Assembly (NCBI GenBank): GCA_013076295.1 | Contig: RQOL01000618.1 | Coordinates: 930,001-994,000 of the forward strand | From: Sanderia malayensis | Lineage: Eukaryota; Cnidaria; Scyphozoa; Semaeostomeae; Pelagiidae | Direction: 5' to 3' | DNA: 64,000 nt | Shown: positions 1 through 14,300 of the stretch, piece after piece | Layout of the letters: the number at the start of each line of letters is the position of its first letter | Position numbering within the stretch: position 1 is the stretch's first letter | Position numbers and translations under genes: made by a program | The notes under the pieces: generated by a model | What the model saw: only the letters and a program-made list of their open reading frames with translations | Told to the model about the DNA's origin: nothing | Database searches by the model: none

Positions 1-40
1 TTTTCCCGAAGCTCGTAGAATACGCAACGGATCAGAAGCT

Positions 41-315
41 CTACTACCGTAAATCCTCGAATTAGCCCCCGGGGGCTTATTTGCAAAAGTTTTAGCCTGA
101 TTATTGCTCAATATTAAGCAAAATAAAAACTATACGATGCAGCCAATCAATGAAGTTATTGGTTTAAGCTTGCTGCTAGCAATACATTCACTAAACAACT
201 TTAATGTCTGGAAACTTGGGCTCAATATCTTTGCAAATCATTATCAGGATGGGGGCTTATTCGAGGGGAGGGCTTATTTGAAGGTGGGGGCTTATTTGAG
301 GATTTACGGTAGTAG
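41..315. mobile_element. Short TIR element (MITE-like), 'CTACTACCGTAAATCC' family
   Basis: The left end CTACTACCGTAAATCCTC is the exact reverse complement of the right end GAGGATTTACGGTAGTAG. Both ends continue inward into GGGGGCTTATTTG-type sequence, which also recurs internally around 250-295. There is no coding capacity, so this looks like a non-autonomous foldback or MITE. Confidence 0.6.
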
Positions 316-1206
316 CGATTGTATTGGACTGTATTCTGTAAAAGTAATTAACTTTTAATGGTAATACGCTTGTGTTATCCCCGTCAATTTGGTAAATCAA
401 GACTCATTTTTGAATTTGAATGCAAGTAAGATGTTTTATATCAGTGAAGCCAAAAATTTAGTACATAGTGGTTATCCATTTGTACACGTTTAGTTTGAAT
501 GGTTAACCTCAAGACCAGGCAAGTTCAGTCTGCTCAGAACATTTTGGATTAAAGTTAATCTTGGTAAGATGATGTTTGTTAATGGGATTGGAACCCAGGC
601 TAATGGAACCAGAGAATAACCAAGTGACTTTCATGTCATACTAAGCCCAACCACTTTGAAACCTTTGAGCAAAATAATAAATTATTTCGCTTTTTTATTA
701 ATTTCTCTGAAATTTCATGCTCTGTTCCTCATTGCTCTGTTTTTCGTTTCTTTGCGTCTATTCATCCATTCCATAATGTTTTTTTTTCGATTTCCACAAA
801 AATAATTAAGGAGAACGCCATTGAAAGCGTATGCAACCAGCATTTGTTATTATGAGGACATAAACATTTTTGTTCCGAAAAATATAACAGCTTCAACTTT
901 TGGATCAATGGAAGAAGCAAAAATACAATTTTTAAACGAAGAAAATGGAACTTTTACCCCGTTGATTTCTTCATTCAATAGTGGCACGAGAAAGGCAATT
1001 TTTCCAATGATGGCCTGAACTTATTTCAGAAAAACATTGCCCAAATCTCAGTGTTGAATTAAAATAAAGTTGAACTTCTATTTAGCTACTCAAAACGGGA
1101 TTCATTGGTATTTGAGGTTCCAGGTTTCCCCACCATGTTGTTCCCCAATGATGAAATAGGTGGTGTTGACAATGAAAGTACTTTATTTGGTTGCACTAAT
1201 CACAAC

Positions 1207-1309
1207 TACAGTATTTATTTGAGTGAGCGCCGCGGCGTTCATTCAATTTCGAGTACTTTTAATGCGGCGCTTATTCGGGGGCGGCGCTCACTTGAGTAAG
1301 TACGGTATG
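1207..1309. mobile_element. Short TIR element with GAGCGCCGC ends
   Basis: Imperfect inverted repeats: left TACAGTATTTATTTGAGTGA and right, on the reverse strand, TACCGTACTTACTCAAGTGA, both continuing into GCGCCGC. The end structure resembles the elements at 41-315 and 26373-26895 but the core differs. Length is about 100 bp. Confidence 0.5.
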
Positions 1310-2325
1310 CATTTGTTTGCATACAATTTTAAGCCTTTCTTTGTTATCTTTTGCAATTGGCAGAATACCGGTGTGCTATTGTTATGTTACCTGAATGAAA
1401 TATCTTATCTTAATTAACATTTTCTTCTCCCCCCTCTCTTTAATGCAAAATTAGAAATGTGAATGGCGTCAATGACATACATTCAAAATGCAGAATGCAG
1501 TAATTGTCATTTAACATATTGGCCGTAAACAAATACAACAAATGATAAGCCGCTCATTGACTTTTCGATAATGAGATATAATGAGAAATGAACGCAACTG
1601 CGCTGCATTCCAGTCAAATGAAGTCAATAACAAAAAATTCTTTGTCGAAAATGCATCGAGTGGAGAGCAGGAAATTTAAAAAACAACATATCGCGACTGA
1701 ACATGTAGTTAGAATGGTGGATTTTGTTTTGTAAATCAACAAAGTCGGTTCTTTTATTTCTGCGGAGATGAAAGGTTTCCTTCCTTCCTTACGAAAATGG
1801 AAGTCGACCACTCCAACAGAATCTATTTCGTCATCATCGAAAAAAAAGTCCAAGGATATCGAGGTAACATATGAAATGACACAATTTTCATAACTATTAT
1901 TTTCTGCTAATGTGCACATGACACGGTCCATAATGAATATAAAGCGCCGAAATTAACTTTATTCATTTGACGTTGTTATCAATAAATTTGACGAGTAATT
2001 GACAGATTACTTTGCATGAGTTGACTGCCAGATTGATTGACTGAAACACATCTAAAAAGAAGTGCATCGGATAATTGTTATCAAAGTTTAACTCGAATTT
2101 ATCGACGTTATATATACAGGTTTACAAAGAAAAAATTATTGCTGTACGTGAATTAACAGTGCTTTACTTTATTCATTTGATATGTCTGTTTTTTATTGAC
2201 TGAATTTGATTTGATGAGGAAAGGAATGACAATTATGCATACGGAACTCTGACGGCGATCATGGTGGTACAGTTTCATTTCCACACAAAACTGTATCTTT
2301 GATGTTATTTTTTGTTTGTTTGCAG

Positions 2326-5300
2326 AGAATACACGGCTATTCACGTTCTTTTGATGGTGATATAGGAAACGTGGATAGCATTGATCACGGAAAAGGAGGA
2401 AATTGTTCTATTGATCACAAGAGGAGAACATACAGCGGCGGTGCAAGGCTTCATTTTGAATCTTTGAGTCTTTCCCATCCAGATTTTCCTTCATATTTTT
2501 CAAGTAGTGTTGAATTGTTGTCTCCAGATGACAATGGTGGTATTAAAAGCGAACCTTTGAAGGATTACACTTTTGTGAATCGAAAAGATAGGACTAAAAA
2601 GAGAGGAATATTAAAATATACAAGTTCACAAGAGAATATCAGCCCAGGAAGCTCGCCTGGTCAAACAGAGTTGTCAGAAATGGTTGATCAAGATGATATT
2701 ATTGCATTGACTCGACATGTTCGAAGTTTTTCAGATTCGCTGAACTCTTTACGAGATACATTCGTACTCGATAATGGTGAGTAAGGCTACTTATTATTCC
2801 CAAGCAAATGAACAGCACATCCGCAGTTCTTTCCATTCGGTTTAGGCCAACCTTATAACTCACGGAAGAGAACTCGAGAATTGATATTGGTCAGGAATGA
2901 ACAATTACCTTAAGTCCTAGGTTGATTGCCGTGGGCCATGCTTTATAGAATATCGGTTTAAAAGCCCAGAATGGTAGCTTTGAAATTATCAGACAAATTG
3001 TTAGAATGTTTATGTGCAAAACACCGCCCTAATAAGAAAGCTAGTGGGGATCAAAATGTGATTTGAAAGTCGTTCTTCCTTGTCACTTATCTCAACGTAA
3101 AGCCAAAAGCGAAGTCTAACCGGCATAAATTTAATCGCTCACTTGATTCATTTTTAACACGTTAATACTACTATTTTATTTTTGTCTATGATTATGTTAT
3201 TTATTATTAAACGATCCGAGTTTCTTCAAATCCAAGCATAATCTGTCTGTCCACTCCGATCGATTTACATTTTGTCAACATGACAGGTATAGGCTGTATT
3301 TACATTACATTCGAATCAACAAAGACGTATTGTTCCATTTCCATTGAATAGTTGCTACATATTTATGCTTAATAAATGTAAATATTTCGAATGGGAGCTC
3401 CCACTGTTATTTATCCGTCAGAGTTGGTGAAAATGATGTGAAATAATTGATTCAAAGCAATCATGCTGAAGGTTATAATCAATAGGTAGTTTTCTTGTGA
3501 TTTTAAAAAGCTGCAAAAGATGTTCTCCCAGTCTGAATCTCTTTTCGAAACCGAATTTCAGATGAATTCTCTAATAAAAAAAAATCAACATCACACTGAT
3601 GTATAAAATGGTAGCATGGCCTGACAATTGCAGATCCAGACTTATATTATCCAGCTTCATTTGTGATTCATTTGTTCCCACTAAGGCTTCAGTATTTATT
3701 TTTACACTATTACTATCAGTATTTTTATTATTTGTATTGATATTCAAGTAATTGTTCTCATGCTCTTCTTCAATAGGTTGCAGAAACCCCAATGAAGTCA
3801 AAGCTCAGGCACACCAACAGCTTGGTAGTGTTCTCTCCATCCTGAAGGGTGTGCTGGAGGGGTATCCGGCAATTAGCTCCAATGAAGTTCTCATGTCTGC
3901 TGGCATTGTGATAAAGAAAATCAAAGACCATGGCTATTCCAGTATTGGAGAACCGCAAGGACTTTTTGAGGCCACAGATCAACTGGCATTAACATTTAGT
4001 AGCAGGTAAATGGAGTCAATCATACTTGCCTTGTACATTTCTGGCAATAAACTATAGATTTATAGCAACCCAAGGCTGCCAATTGCTGTTTCAGGGCAGT
4101 GGGTAAAAGTTTTAGAAGTAATTTTAATGAGTTTCCACATGCTAGTACTACCTTCTAGGGGTGCTGCTCTTGTTATTTTATCATCCCACAGTACACCCTA
4201 ATGGTTATTCTACTGGGTTTCAGTCCTTGACAGTCCTAGAGGCTTTGGATATGCTCACAATCATATCATTTCTATAGTTGTCAGCCAACTCAGTTGCCCA
4301 TTCATCCTTTGTCAGTAAATGAGTAACCAACATGTTTTGGGGCAAGGGTTCCATATACTTGCTGGATCCATGCTGACCACAACTGAAGTGGCTATCCAGT
4401 TTTAACATTCATGCTTGCTTGTTAACTAAGTTATTTACTAGCTCGATCCATGCTGACAACAACTGAAGTGGCTATCCAGTTTTAATATTCATGCTTGCTT
4501 GTTAACTAGGTTATTTACTTGCTTTTATTGGGCTTTGCCAAGTGTTTTGCATGACCGTCTGTTGTTGAACTTGTTATTGTATACATGTGCTAAAACATTA
4601 CAAGAATGCTTGCATTTAATTCCTGATAATAATGTTATCCCTTCTCTTTAGTGTGTCAGATTATCTTATGGGAGATCAAGATATGCCTCAAAGTCTTACA
4701 GTGAGCCAGTCAGATATGCGCAGGGTAAGGCAGCAGTTGAATGTTGAGTTCTCCAGTTTTGGCTAAGCTCCGTCTCATCTCAACCCCATCGTGCATTTTC
4801 ATAGATGTTTTATTGTGATTTCTTGTTTTTTTAGTCCTTTGAGAACTTGAAAGGAAATGAAACCGGGTTTGATGAAGATGATGACAAGCAGGACTACCTA
4901 GAGGATGGGCAAGAGTTTCTTGATTATGAATACCAAAGTGTGAGGGCAGACAGTGAAGAGAGCCTGGATAGAGTGACCTATGAAGGCGGGAAGCCAGCGC
5001 CTCTTTCTGTTGAAGCCCAAGCAAACAGCACACCCATTGAAGGGAGTCGAATTAGCAATGCAGGTATTTGTGCACTGATTGAAGTACAGCTTTTGTGAGA
5101 TTTATTATTTGAGTAAGTCTCTGTTTCCTGGGGTTATTGACATGTAAAGCTTCAACTACATGTTTTGATATTTCCAGAATCATCTGCTGCCAGAATGGAA
5201 AGCTTGGACAAAGCTCTGCTAAGTATCGAAGGAAGTGTAGACATTGCTTTGCAGGTAAATATACTAATTCTCATCAGTGCACCTTACCCTCAATAAGCTC

Positions 5301-8300
5301 CTTGTAATCAATTGTGTATCGTTGTGAGCAGAGATATTGTAGAAGTTCTATTTAGTGCCCCTCTGAATTTTGTGCCCCTTCTCAATTAAGTGCCCTTCCC
5401 AATAACAATTTCATCCCCTCGCTAACACTCTTAAAATTCTGATTGTCAAACTTTTAGTCTTCTTAATCCTCTCATCCATAGCGAACAAAAGTTTGGTCAA
5501 AGTATGCCAAAGACATCATCGGCTATATGGAAAGAAGAGCCCATATCGGCAAGTTATCTGATCTACTTATATTACCACCATACCCTCTTTGCATCACGTT
5601 GGCTCAATCCATGTAGCCAAGATGTTACTATGGAGTGGGGTGGGGTGGCGTGTGAGGGGGTTGAAGTGAAATCCAACTGCATTTTTAAGCTTATTGATAG
5701 TTGGATAAAGATAGAAATCTTTCTACACGACCGTACATCATCGTAGGTGTCATTTGAGAGCGCAGATCTGTCATTACTTCATTCAAATGTCGCACTTGTC
5801 AACTACAGGTCATGAAGGACAACAGCTCATGCGCATATTAGAAAGGCTCCTGCGCAGCTATTGCATTCTCTGTCTCCACAGCAGTATGCGATGAGCATCG
5901 CTTGTTGGTCTCATTGCTGCTTAATCAATGTGGCAGTCTGGGTAGCTTTCAGATGTGTTCACTAGTAGACTGACGTTGTGTTTTCATTGCAGAGGCCGAG
6001 TACTGTAACAAGCTGGCTAAACTCGCACAAGCAACCAAGCCGAATATCACTGAAGAGGTGTGTATTGTACAACCAGTCTTAAGATTGTGTTTATTTTCAT
6101 TGATTGTCTTCGTACGTAGCTGTTTGTGAACGAGGGCTGGGGAGTGGGGGTGTGATGGTAAATTGAGCGATAAATTGATTTTCATTTATATTCTTTTTTA
6201 AACAGAGCTATCTTCCATTCCAATCGACCTATGCTACGTCACTTGAAGATGATCTCAATTATGCTGCCAGCTGTCAAAAGAAGTTGCAACTGGATCTTCG
6301 TGGTAACATCGTCAAGGTATGTGATATGATCTTATGATTATGCGTGATGATGATGTGTGAAATGTTCAAAGTTATCCGAGTAACTGGGAGAAAAGAAAGG
6401 AGGACGCTCTTTTTCTTCCAAATTCGAACGAATAGAGGGGATAGCCTCATTTTGAATAATTGCTCCTGGTTGGCTTAACACTGTGGTGGTGATAGCTACT
6501 TCGTGGACCATGTTTGATGACAGATAATGCTGAATGATTGGCCTTCATGAAGCTCATGCCCCGTTCCGTTCGTTTGTGCCCGTGTTTTGCGTGGGTGGGA
6601 GGAAGTGAGTGGAAATAGTTGGTGTTTCAGTTTCAATGTGCATTTGACTGTGGTTTCCTCCTTCGTAGATGTTGACAGCGCAGAGGAATGAGCATGATAG
6701 AGTCAGATCGAAAGTAAAGGAGAAATGGACAAAGGAATGCAAGAAATTGGTACGAATCATGACGATGGCTTAGAAGGGATTTCCCCTTCTAAAGTTGCTG
6801 TCGCATATTTTCCTTTCCATATCGCTTCGTATTGTGACTAGTAGCGGTTAAATTATGAACATCTTGTTTCGTAGAATGACAGTGTTTATAATCTGAAGAA
6901 AGCGAAGTCAGTGTACATACAAAAGCAGCAAGAACTTGAAAAGGTAAACAAACTGCTTGTGATTTCGGGTAACAAGGGACAAGGACGGGGACAGGAAGAG
7001 TCAGGGGGAAGAATAAGGGGCGGGAATGGTAAGGGGCGGGAATGGTAAAGGACGACGAAAAAGATGCAGAATAATCTGAGTAGGGAGATGAAAGGAAGAT
7101 ACTCATGACGAAGGGCACGAAGAAGGTGAGAAAGTGAAGTGGAAAAGGTGAGAAAGTAAAGATGCACTCGTGAAGAAGGTAAGAATGATAAAAGTGAAGT
7201 GCTTTTATGTTTTTGTTATTTAGTATTCTCGATTGCTTCTTTACAGTTCGTGGATAAGCAAGATGGTAAGGAAGAAGTGAACGCAAATTCTTCTTCTGTT
7301 GTGCATTCGTTTTACATTGGAAAGAAGAAGAAGGAAGAAGACATAGCGAAGCGGGCCGAAGAAGCCGAGGACTATTACCGAAAATGTGTCGACGATGCAA
7401 ATAGTCGGCAGAACGAAGTGGAAAAAACGAGGGTGAGTAAACACGGGAGTTAATTTCACTGTCACATTGTGACGATGAAATTAACAGAGGTTATATTGTA
7501 TAAGAAACAGGAGCATTATTTTCCACCGTATGCTATCGGTATCTTTACGCTATCTTGAGAATTCCAAAGAAATGCAATTTAATGCTTATTAGCTCAATCG
7601 TTTAGTTCAATCCTTGCCTAACCTGGTGTGGTTTGGAGGAACCCTTTCTGTTTCTTCGTGGCTATATTTCTTTTCCCCAATAGATGTTAGATGTTACATT
7701 ACCTAGAGGGAGATGTTACATAGATGGTAGATGTTATATAGATGGTAGATGTTACATAGATGGTAGATGTTACAAAAATGGTATATGTTACATAGATGGT
7801 AGATATTACAAAGATGGTAGATATTACATGGAGATTTACATAGAATGTGACGGAGCTGTGTTGCGTTTGTCGTGTAACATGTGTCATTGTCTCAAACAGG
7901 AGAGTATATTGCTGGAACTACGAGACCTCATCTACCAATGTGACCTGACCATGAAAGAGGTTTGTTCAATCCAGCCTTTTTTGCGATAATGCTCCTTCAA
8001 TACCTTCAATGTATTTCTAGCTGGTCGCGGTGCAATGCAACCCTGCAATTAGCATGCACTTTTACAATTACTTGTGTGCGAGTTTTCACTCTATTCGGGT
8101 GGTCATTGGGTGAATTTCAGATCTCTTAAAATACCCCCGGGAACACCTGCTTTTACATTGATTTATGCGCGAATTTTGATTTTGAATCAGGGGGTTACAT
8201 CCAGATCTTTTATTTGTTTCAGATAACATGTCGTTATTTCCAACTGGTGAAGTCGTTGTCGGCGCCACTCCGTGTTCAGTATCAGACTTTGGCGGAGGAC

Positions 8301-11300
8301 AGCAGGCAGTACATCGTCGGCACCCAATTCGCCGAATTTATCAAGATCCAAAAAGCCACGTCGAAAGCCGCCACGCCGAAGCTCTTCACCTTTGAGCTTT
8401 ATGTTGCCAGTGACAAGTACGTATTGTTTCCACCCGCCACCCACCTACACAACTCCAACTAATTTAATTCCAGTGTGTTGACTAACAGAATGCATACAGT
8501 GTAATGCAACGCATTGTTGAAGCGTTTAGCCTTCTCGTTGCTGTTTCCTATTCCATCGAAGATGTCAATGCATAGAATATTTGTTTACATTGAACTAGAA
8601 TATTTGAGACTTGGTTCTTATTTAAAGTTGATAACTACGATCATTGGAGCAGTAGCCCCCAAGCTAAAATTAAATGTAATTCGCCTGATGGAGATGTAAG
8701 CTCGCCAACAATTTTTAAGACAAAGTTACCATTTATATAGCTAGTTATGTTTTTATTCAAACTTGCAGCTAACCTAAGCTAGTTGTAAGGTTTCGATAAG
8801 CAACTCCTTGTTTAAACTTGATATGTCTATTGTTGTCGCTTTGTGAAGCTAAGTTGCTAATTTACATTTTTGTGTTTTGTTTTTCGAATTCAGGACCGAT
8901 GGCCACAAAGGATACATCGGTCCAGCTGACGTGCAATCACCATCGCAACAACACCAGTCAGACGACTACTCGCCGTCCGGTCGACGACGAATCAGCACAA
9001 TTTCGGCTGGCTCGGATAGCTCGCTCAATCGAACCGGCTCGCCGACGAACGGCTCTAAGAGACCACAGCGGGGCGCCTGGGGTCCACCCAACCGCCACTC
9101 GAACAGCGACGATACTGGAAGCATCAGCAGTCGATCGCTTCCCGGCTCGCCAGCCGGAAGTCCAACCCAGCAACGCAAGGACAAATCACATAGACGCTCG
9201 CTTGGCTACAATGATTTGGAAGCAAAGGAGATGTCAAGAAGTAAGCAAGATTTTTTATTTATCGATGTTATTTCATTTATCATTTAAACTATATTCTTTG
9301 TTTGTCTCCCCCACAATATTTATATTTTACTGTGGTTTTTTCCTGTACATATTTATGAACACTTTATATTTTATATGATGTCCTTTGCAATCATTCCAGC
9401 CCCCCCACTCTTTACAGACTAAAGTTATGCATAATAATAATCAATTTACAAACTTTAAAGCTATCTAAAATAACTAACTGCTATTAATTACATTACCTGT
9501 TTATGTATCCTGTAGGCCCCATCTTTTAGCTACGTTTGTCTGCATAAGCTTACGATTGAGAAACCTGCAATTATACTTCCATGAATCTCTCCCATATAGC
9601 TATACTTTCACATGCATTTATGAAAAGTCGATGTTTCAATATAGTCTTTATGAACTTCTGAAATATCCACGACTTTATATGTAATCGTGTATCTACACTT
9701 TTGAAAGATAGCTTTTGCGAAATCCTTATAACTGTATATACCGTATTATTTTACATCGCAATGCAATGGACATGCGCATATAACGTGATGTTTATTTTGG
9801 TTTTAGAAGAACCACCCGGCCCATTCCGCAATGTGAAGCTATCGCAGCCAGCTTTGAGTCACAAGTTCAAAAAACTGCGCTCGTCTTCGAAGTGCAAGAA
9901 TTGCGATAGCTATGTTTACTTCAACGGAGCGGAATGCGAACATGTAGGTTACCATTTAAATCTACTGCTCGATCTACTGTTTAATCTGCTGCTTGGTCTA
10001 CTGCTCGATCTACTGTTTAATCTGCTGCTTGGTCTACTGCTTGATCTACTGTCTAATCTGCTGCTTGGTCTACTGCCCGATCTACCTTTTAATCTGCTGC
10101 TTGGTCTACTGCTTGATCTACTGTCTAATCTGCTGCTTGGTCTACTGCTCGATCTACTGTTGAATCTGCTGCTCCGTCCACTGCTCCATCTACTGCTTAT
10201 CTTGTTCTTGATCCACCTCTTTCCTCTTATACCATGTTATCTGACGATTCAAAAGCTGTAGTTATTTCACTGCTTCAAGCCACAAGCTTTTTCTTTTGCT
10301 CTGCTGCACTGAAATACTCTAAATAACACCCTTTTACTCTAATTCAACTGGTCTCATTTGTTGTCCTTTTTGTTGCACAGTGTGGGTTGACATGTCATAA
10401 GAAATGCCTTGAATCTTTGGCCATCAAATGCGGACGATCGGTATGATTTCAATCATGATGATTGTGATTATAATAATCGCTAATTGCCATGATTATTTTG
10501 CAATAAATGCCAAAGAACGCCAAGAAGCAATTCTATGGATAGATTCGTAGGATTCTATCCATAAAATTCCGTAGTGCAAAATATAGATCTTCTTTTCTTA
10601 TTTGTTTAGCGTCTGCCAAGAAAGATGACGACCTTTGGAGTTGATTTCCACAAACACTTAGATGCTACGCATAGAAAGAACATCCCATTGATCATGGAGA
10701 AGTGCATAGCTGAAGTGGACAGGCGTTGTCTGCAAGTTAAGGTACGTTGATTTGGAAACAGGTCCGATCAGTTAAATAATATCTTACCTTACTTCCTTCT
10801 GTTCGTATGTCCTTTGCATGGCCTAACATCTTATCAGCATGCCTTGCGATTCTTTCACTGTTTTACCTGGGGTTGCCGCTTAATCCTTTCCACGCCCTTA
10901 CCGTATATTTTCTTAGCACGTCCTCTATGCACTTTAACGATCCCAACTTGATTGTTCACTGACATTTCAGGGAATTTATCGCTTATCTGGAGTAAAAACC
11001 AAAGTCGAAACATTAAGCCAGGTATGTAACGCAGTTTGTAAACCTCGCAAGTTGAGCTGTCATATAGCAAACAAGTCCATATATCATAATGTAGTTTAGT
11101 AGTCGCGATGCAACTTCTGTTACAACCGTTTCACCTAGCAAAGCATCTGGACCTGAATAGTAATTAATTATCTTTCAGCAATTTGAAACCGCTGGTGAAA
11201 TGGTAGATCTCAGCACAACAAATCCGAATCTGATATCATCGGTGTTGAAGCTTTATTTACGAGAGGTTCGAATTTATGCATCAATTTAATCCTACTATTT

Positions 11301-14300
11301 ATCCAGTTTGATAAGCGAGTAGGCCATGTAGTACCTTATATCAAATCCATGTAACAAATTCTAGTCGAATGACGTAAAAAGCTTCTCGATATAGCGAACG
11401 CCTTAGCATAACATTGCTTGATCCATTCTTCACAGCACTGTTTAATCTCGGCCTAATGAGCTTCTGATACAATTCATTGTTTTCAAGGTTCATTCCTTCA
11501 AATAATAGTAATATTTAATATTAATAATAAGAATAATAGTCTAAGGAACCTATCCCCAATGATTTACATTACCTATGTAAATAAATGATAATCCAAACAC
11601 TATGCCTCATTTAGCTTTTTCATTCACAGAAGTCTTCATTTAGCTCAAATGATACAGTTAACATTATTGAAACTATCGTATATGGGATGTCCGCATATTA
11701 AAAGTATTTATTTCTTTTCCGTAGCTACCTGAACCTTTGATGACTTTCGACTTATACCCAACATTCATACAAGTTGCTCAAGTAAGTTTTTTTTATTTAT
11801 GGTTATGCTGCATGTTTCTTAGTGCTCTTGTTTCCAGTTATGCTGCATGTTTGTTTCTGGTAACGAGCCAGGGTTTAATGGCTCACTTTCTCTCCCCTCT
11901 ATTGTGAACAATGCTTACACTGTGTGTCAGAGTAGTACTCGTGGTGTTGTAACATAACATATTTATATGGAAATTGTGCTGCGTGTGGTGCCTTCTGTAT
12001 CATGTATCGTGTGTATCGTGTATCGTGTATCGTGTACTGTGCATTATTTTAGGAAAGCAGCAACTTGAAGTTTGATCGCAAGGACACAGAAACGACTGAT
12101 GAACGTGATGATGACAATGATTCAAAGTGCGAAGAATGTCTCAAAAAGCTGCACGGCTGCGTTCAGAAGTTACCACATGCTAACTACTACACTGTTGTCC
12201 GACTATTTCAACATCTTAGAAGGCATGTACAGTATTCAGTTGATTGCAACTCCATTTCAAATACGAATGATCTGATTAGTGATTTACTTGGTTTAAATCG
12301 ATCATCGATTAAATGCTTGATTGATCCACTGGGTCAGTGATCGATTGATCCATTGTCTCGACGATTAATTGGTTTCTTGATTTATATTAATTGAAAGATG
12401 TATCGTTTGACCCATGAGTTGACTGTGCTAATGACTCTATGTCTCACGTTTTCAGTGTTTGATCGAGTCCTGTTGTTTTTATCTTTCAGAGTAGCAAACA
12501 ATGAAGAATTCAACCAAATGTCAGTTAGTAATCTGGCAATTGTATTTGGACCGACGCTTCTCAGACCGAGGTACCAAGTGTTTTGTCATATGATTTTTTT
12601 TAAATTTCTATATTTGCTATATATTTCTATATTTCTATATTTCGTGATATAGTAAATATAGATATTGGTGACTATATAAGTCAATCATTTCGTAATTTAC
12701 AAATGATAATTGTTACTGTGATTGTTGTGACTGTGATTATGATTATGATTGTGTTCATTGCAGAGGCAATATTTCGTCACTGTCAGCATTAATGGATATG
12801 ACGCATCAAGCTAAGGTGGTCGAATTGATAATCGATAGCCGCGTAAGTAACATTGTTTATATTTATTCTATTTCTCTATCCATCGTCTATACTCTAGCAC
12901 CCTGTGAAGCAGCAACCCCTTTTTAAACGATGCTCACCATACCTGCTGCGTACATTTTGAATAAAATAGCAAGACCCCGCAGTTTAGAAACATGTTATTT
13001 CAAGTTGAACCTTGTTGTTTTCTTGTTGTTTTTCTGAAAATATGAGTCTATAAGCTTCGTGCACGTTGTCTCTTACTGGTGGGGCCTCGTTGTGAGTCTG
13101 TTTGTTTCTCTCGCCAGATTCTTGAGGACGATTTCAATATCCAAGCTAGACTTGACGAACTAGATACAACAAAAGCATTGAGCAATTCACCGGTTGGTTA
13201 CTATTTTCATTTATTTTACAGCTTATTTAATTACTATAGCTATAAACTATAACTAATTCTTTCATATTTATAAATCGATGTAGGTGGGAAAAGTTTATTT
13301 TTCACTGTCACCCTTACCTTTGATTTAGTTCATGTGTGCGTCGTGTTTGCTTACTCGAACCTCCCGATGAAATTCCCCATTCTTGTTGTGTTCCATTTAT
13401 TCGATAAAGCTGAGGCTTTATCCATAGCAATCACGTAGAATACCGTGCATCTTCATGGATATTTGATTCCATTGCTCGCATATTTGAGTCCATATGATGC
13501 GTTTCTGAATCATCGTGTTTACGGCTAGTCACATATCTTTGTCATATCTCTTTGTAGAGCACCAAGGAACTACGAGCAAGTTCCGATATCGATTTGCAGG
13601 GACCTTCTCAAAAAGGTTGGTAGAGAAGTTTAATTTTCAAGAAAATCTTGACATTATTTGAAATACTACAATACCACTGGCATCATTATTGCATAAACAT
13701 CTGGAGAATAAAGTCAGCCAGTTTTCTGATATTGTCATGATTTTTTCGTAGACAAAGACAATTTGTCGCTCGAAGATTTAACTAAAGGCAAGAGGGAGTT
13801 AAGGTAATGCTCAATGGTATCATGATTTATCTTCAGAATAGAATACAGTGGAGTTTTGATACAACGACCCCAGCTTACAAAGAGCTCTTCACTTTGATGG
13901 ACCAAAGGATGGGGGCCTTTGAACTACCCTTTCTTTAACAAAAGCCCGTTTAACTGATATTTTCTTTGTTTGCTACCACTTTTACTAATTTAGTTATCGT
14001 AAAATCTCGATAACTCCAACCCGGGATAACTCGAACCATAGTTATAACTCCTTTACAAAGCATTGGGTTACAACCTCATACTATTAAAGGTTGCAACCCA
14101 ATGCATAAGACTATCCACCAATACATACTATTAAACTTTTATATATTTCTTGAGGTTTCTCTTTCCTAATAAATCATAAGAACTCTACAAACACAGAATT
14201 GTTTGATTGTTGATGGAAGAAAATCGTGAATATTTTTTGTTTTCAGCTTATCTGACGAACTTCAGATTAATTTTCCTGCCATGTTTAAACCTGAGAGCGA

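Larger units (their letters stand above)
1..2325. other. Upstream region of the RhoGAP gene, no supported exon
   Basis: Two short terminal-inverted-repeat elements lie here (41-315 and 1207-1309). The missing first exon(s) of the RhoGAP gene should be here or beyond the left edge. I could not identify one: the short open frames at 821-1018 and 1614-1931 show no recognisable domain and no convincing splice context. Confidence 0.5.

Noticed and set aside
821..1018. 65-codon + strand frame as a first exon of the RhoGAP gene
   Set aside because: The sequence has no family similarity and there is no convincing donor that would join in phase 0 to 2326.
1614..1931. 105-codon - strand frame upstream of the RhoGAP gene
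   Set aside because: No recognisable domain, no splice or start context that stands out, and a length within chance expectation for this composition.
6789..7400. 203-codon open frame on the - strand
   Set aside because: It lies antisense to exons 10-11 of the RhoGAP gene and their intron, is Ser/Phe/Pro low complexity, and the opposite strand has conserved F-BAR coding.
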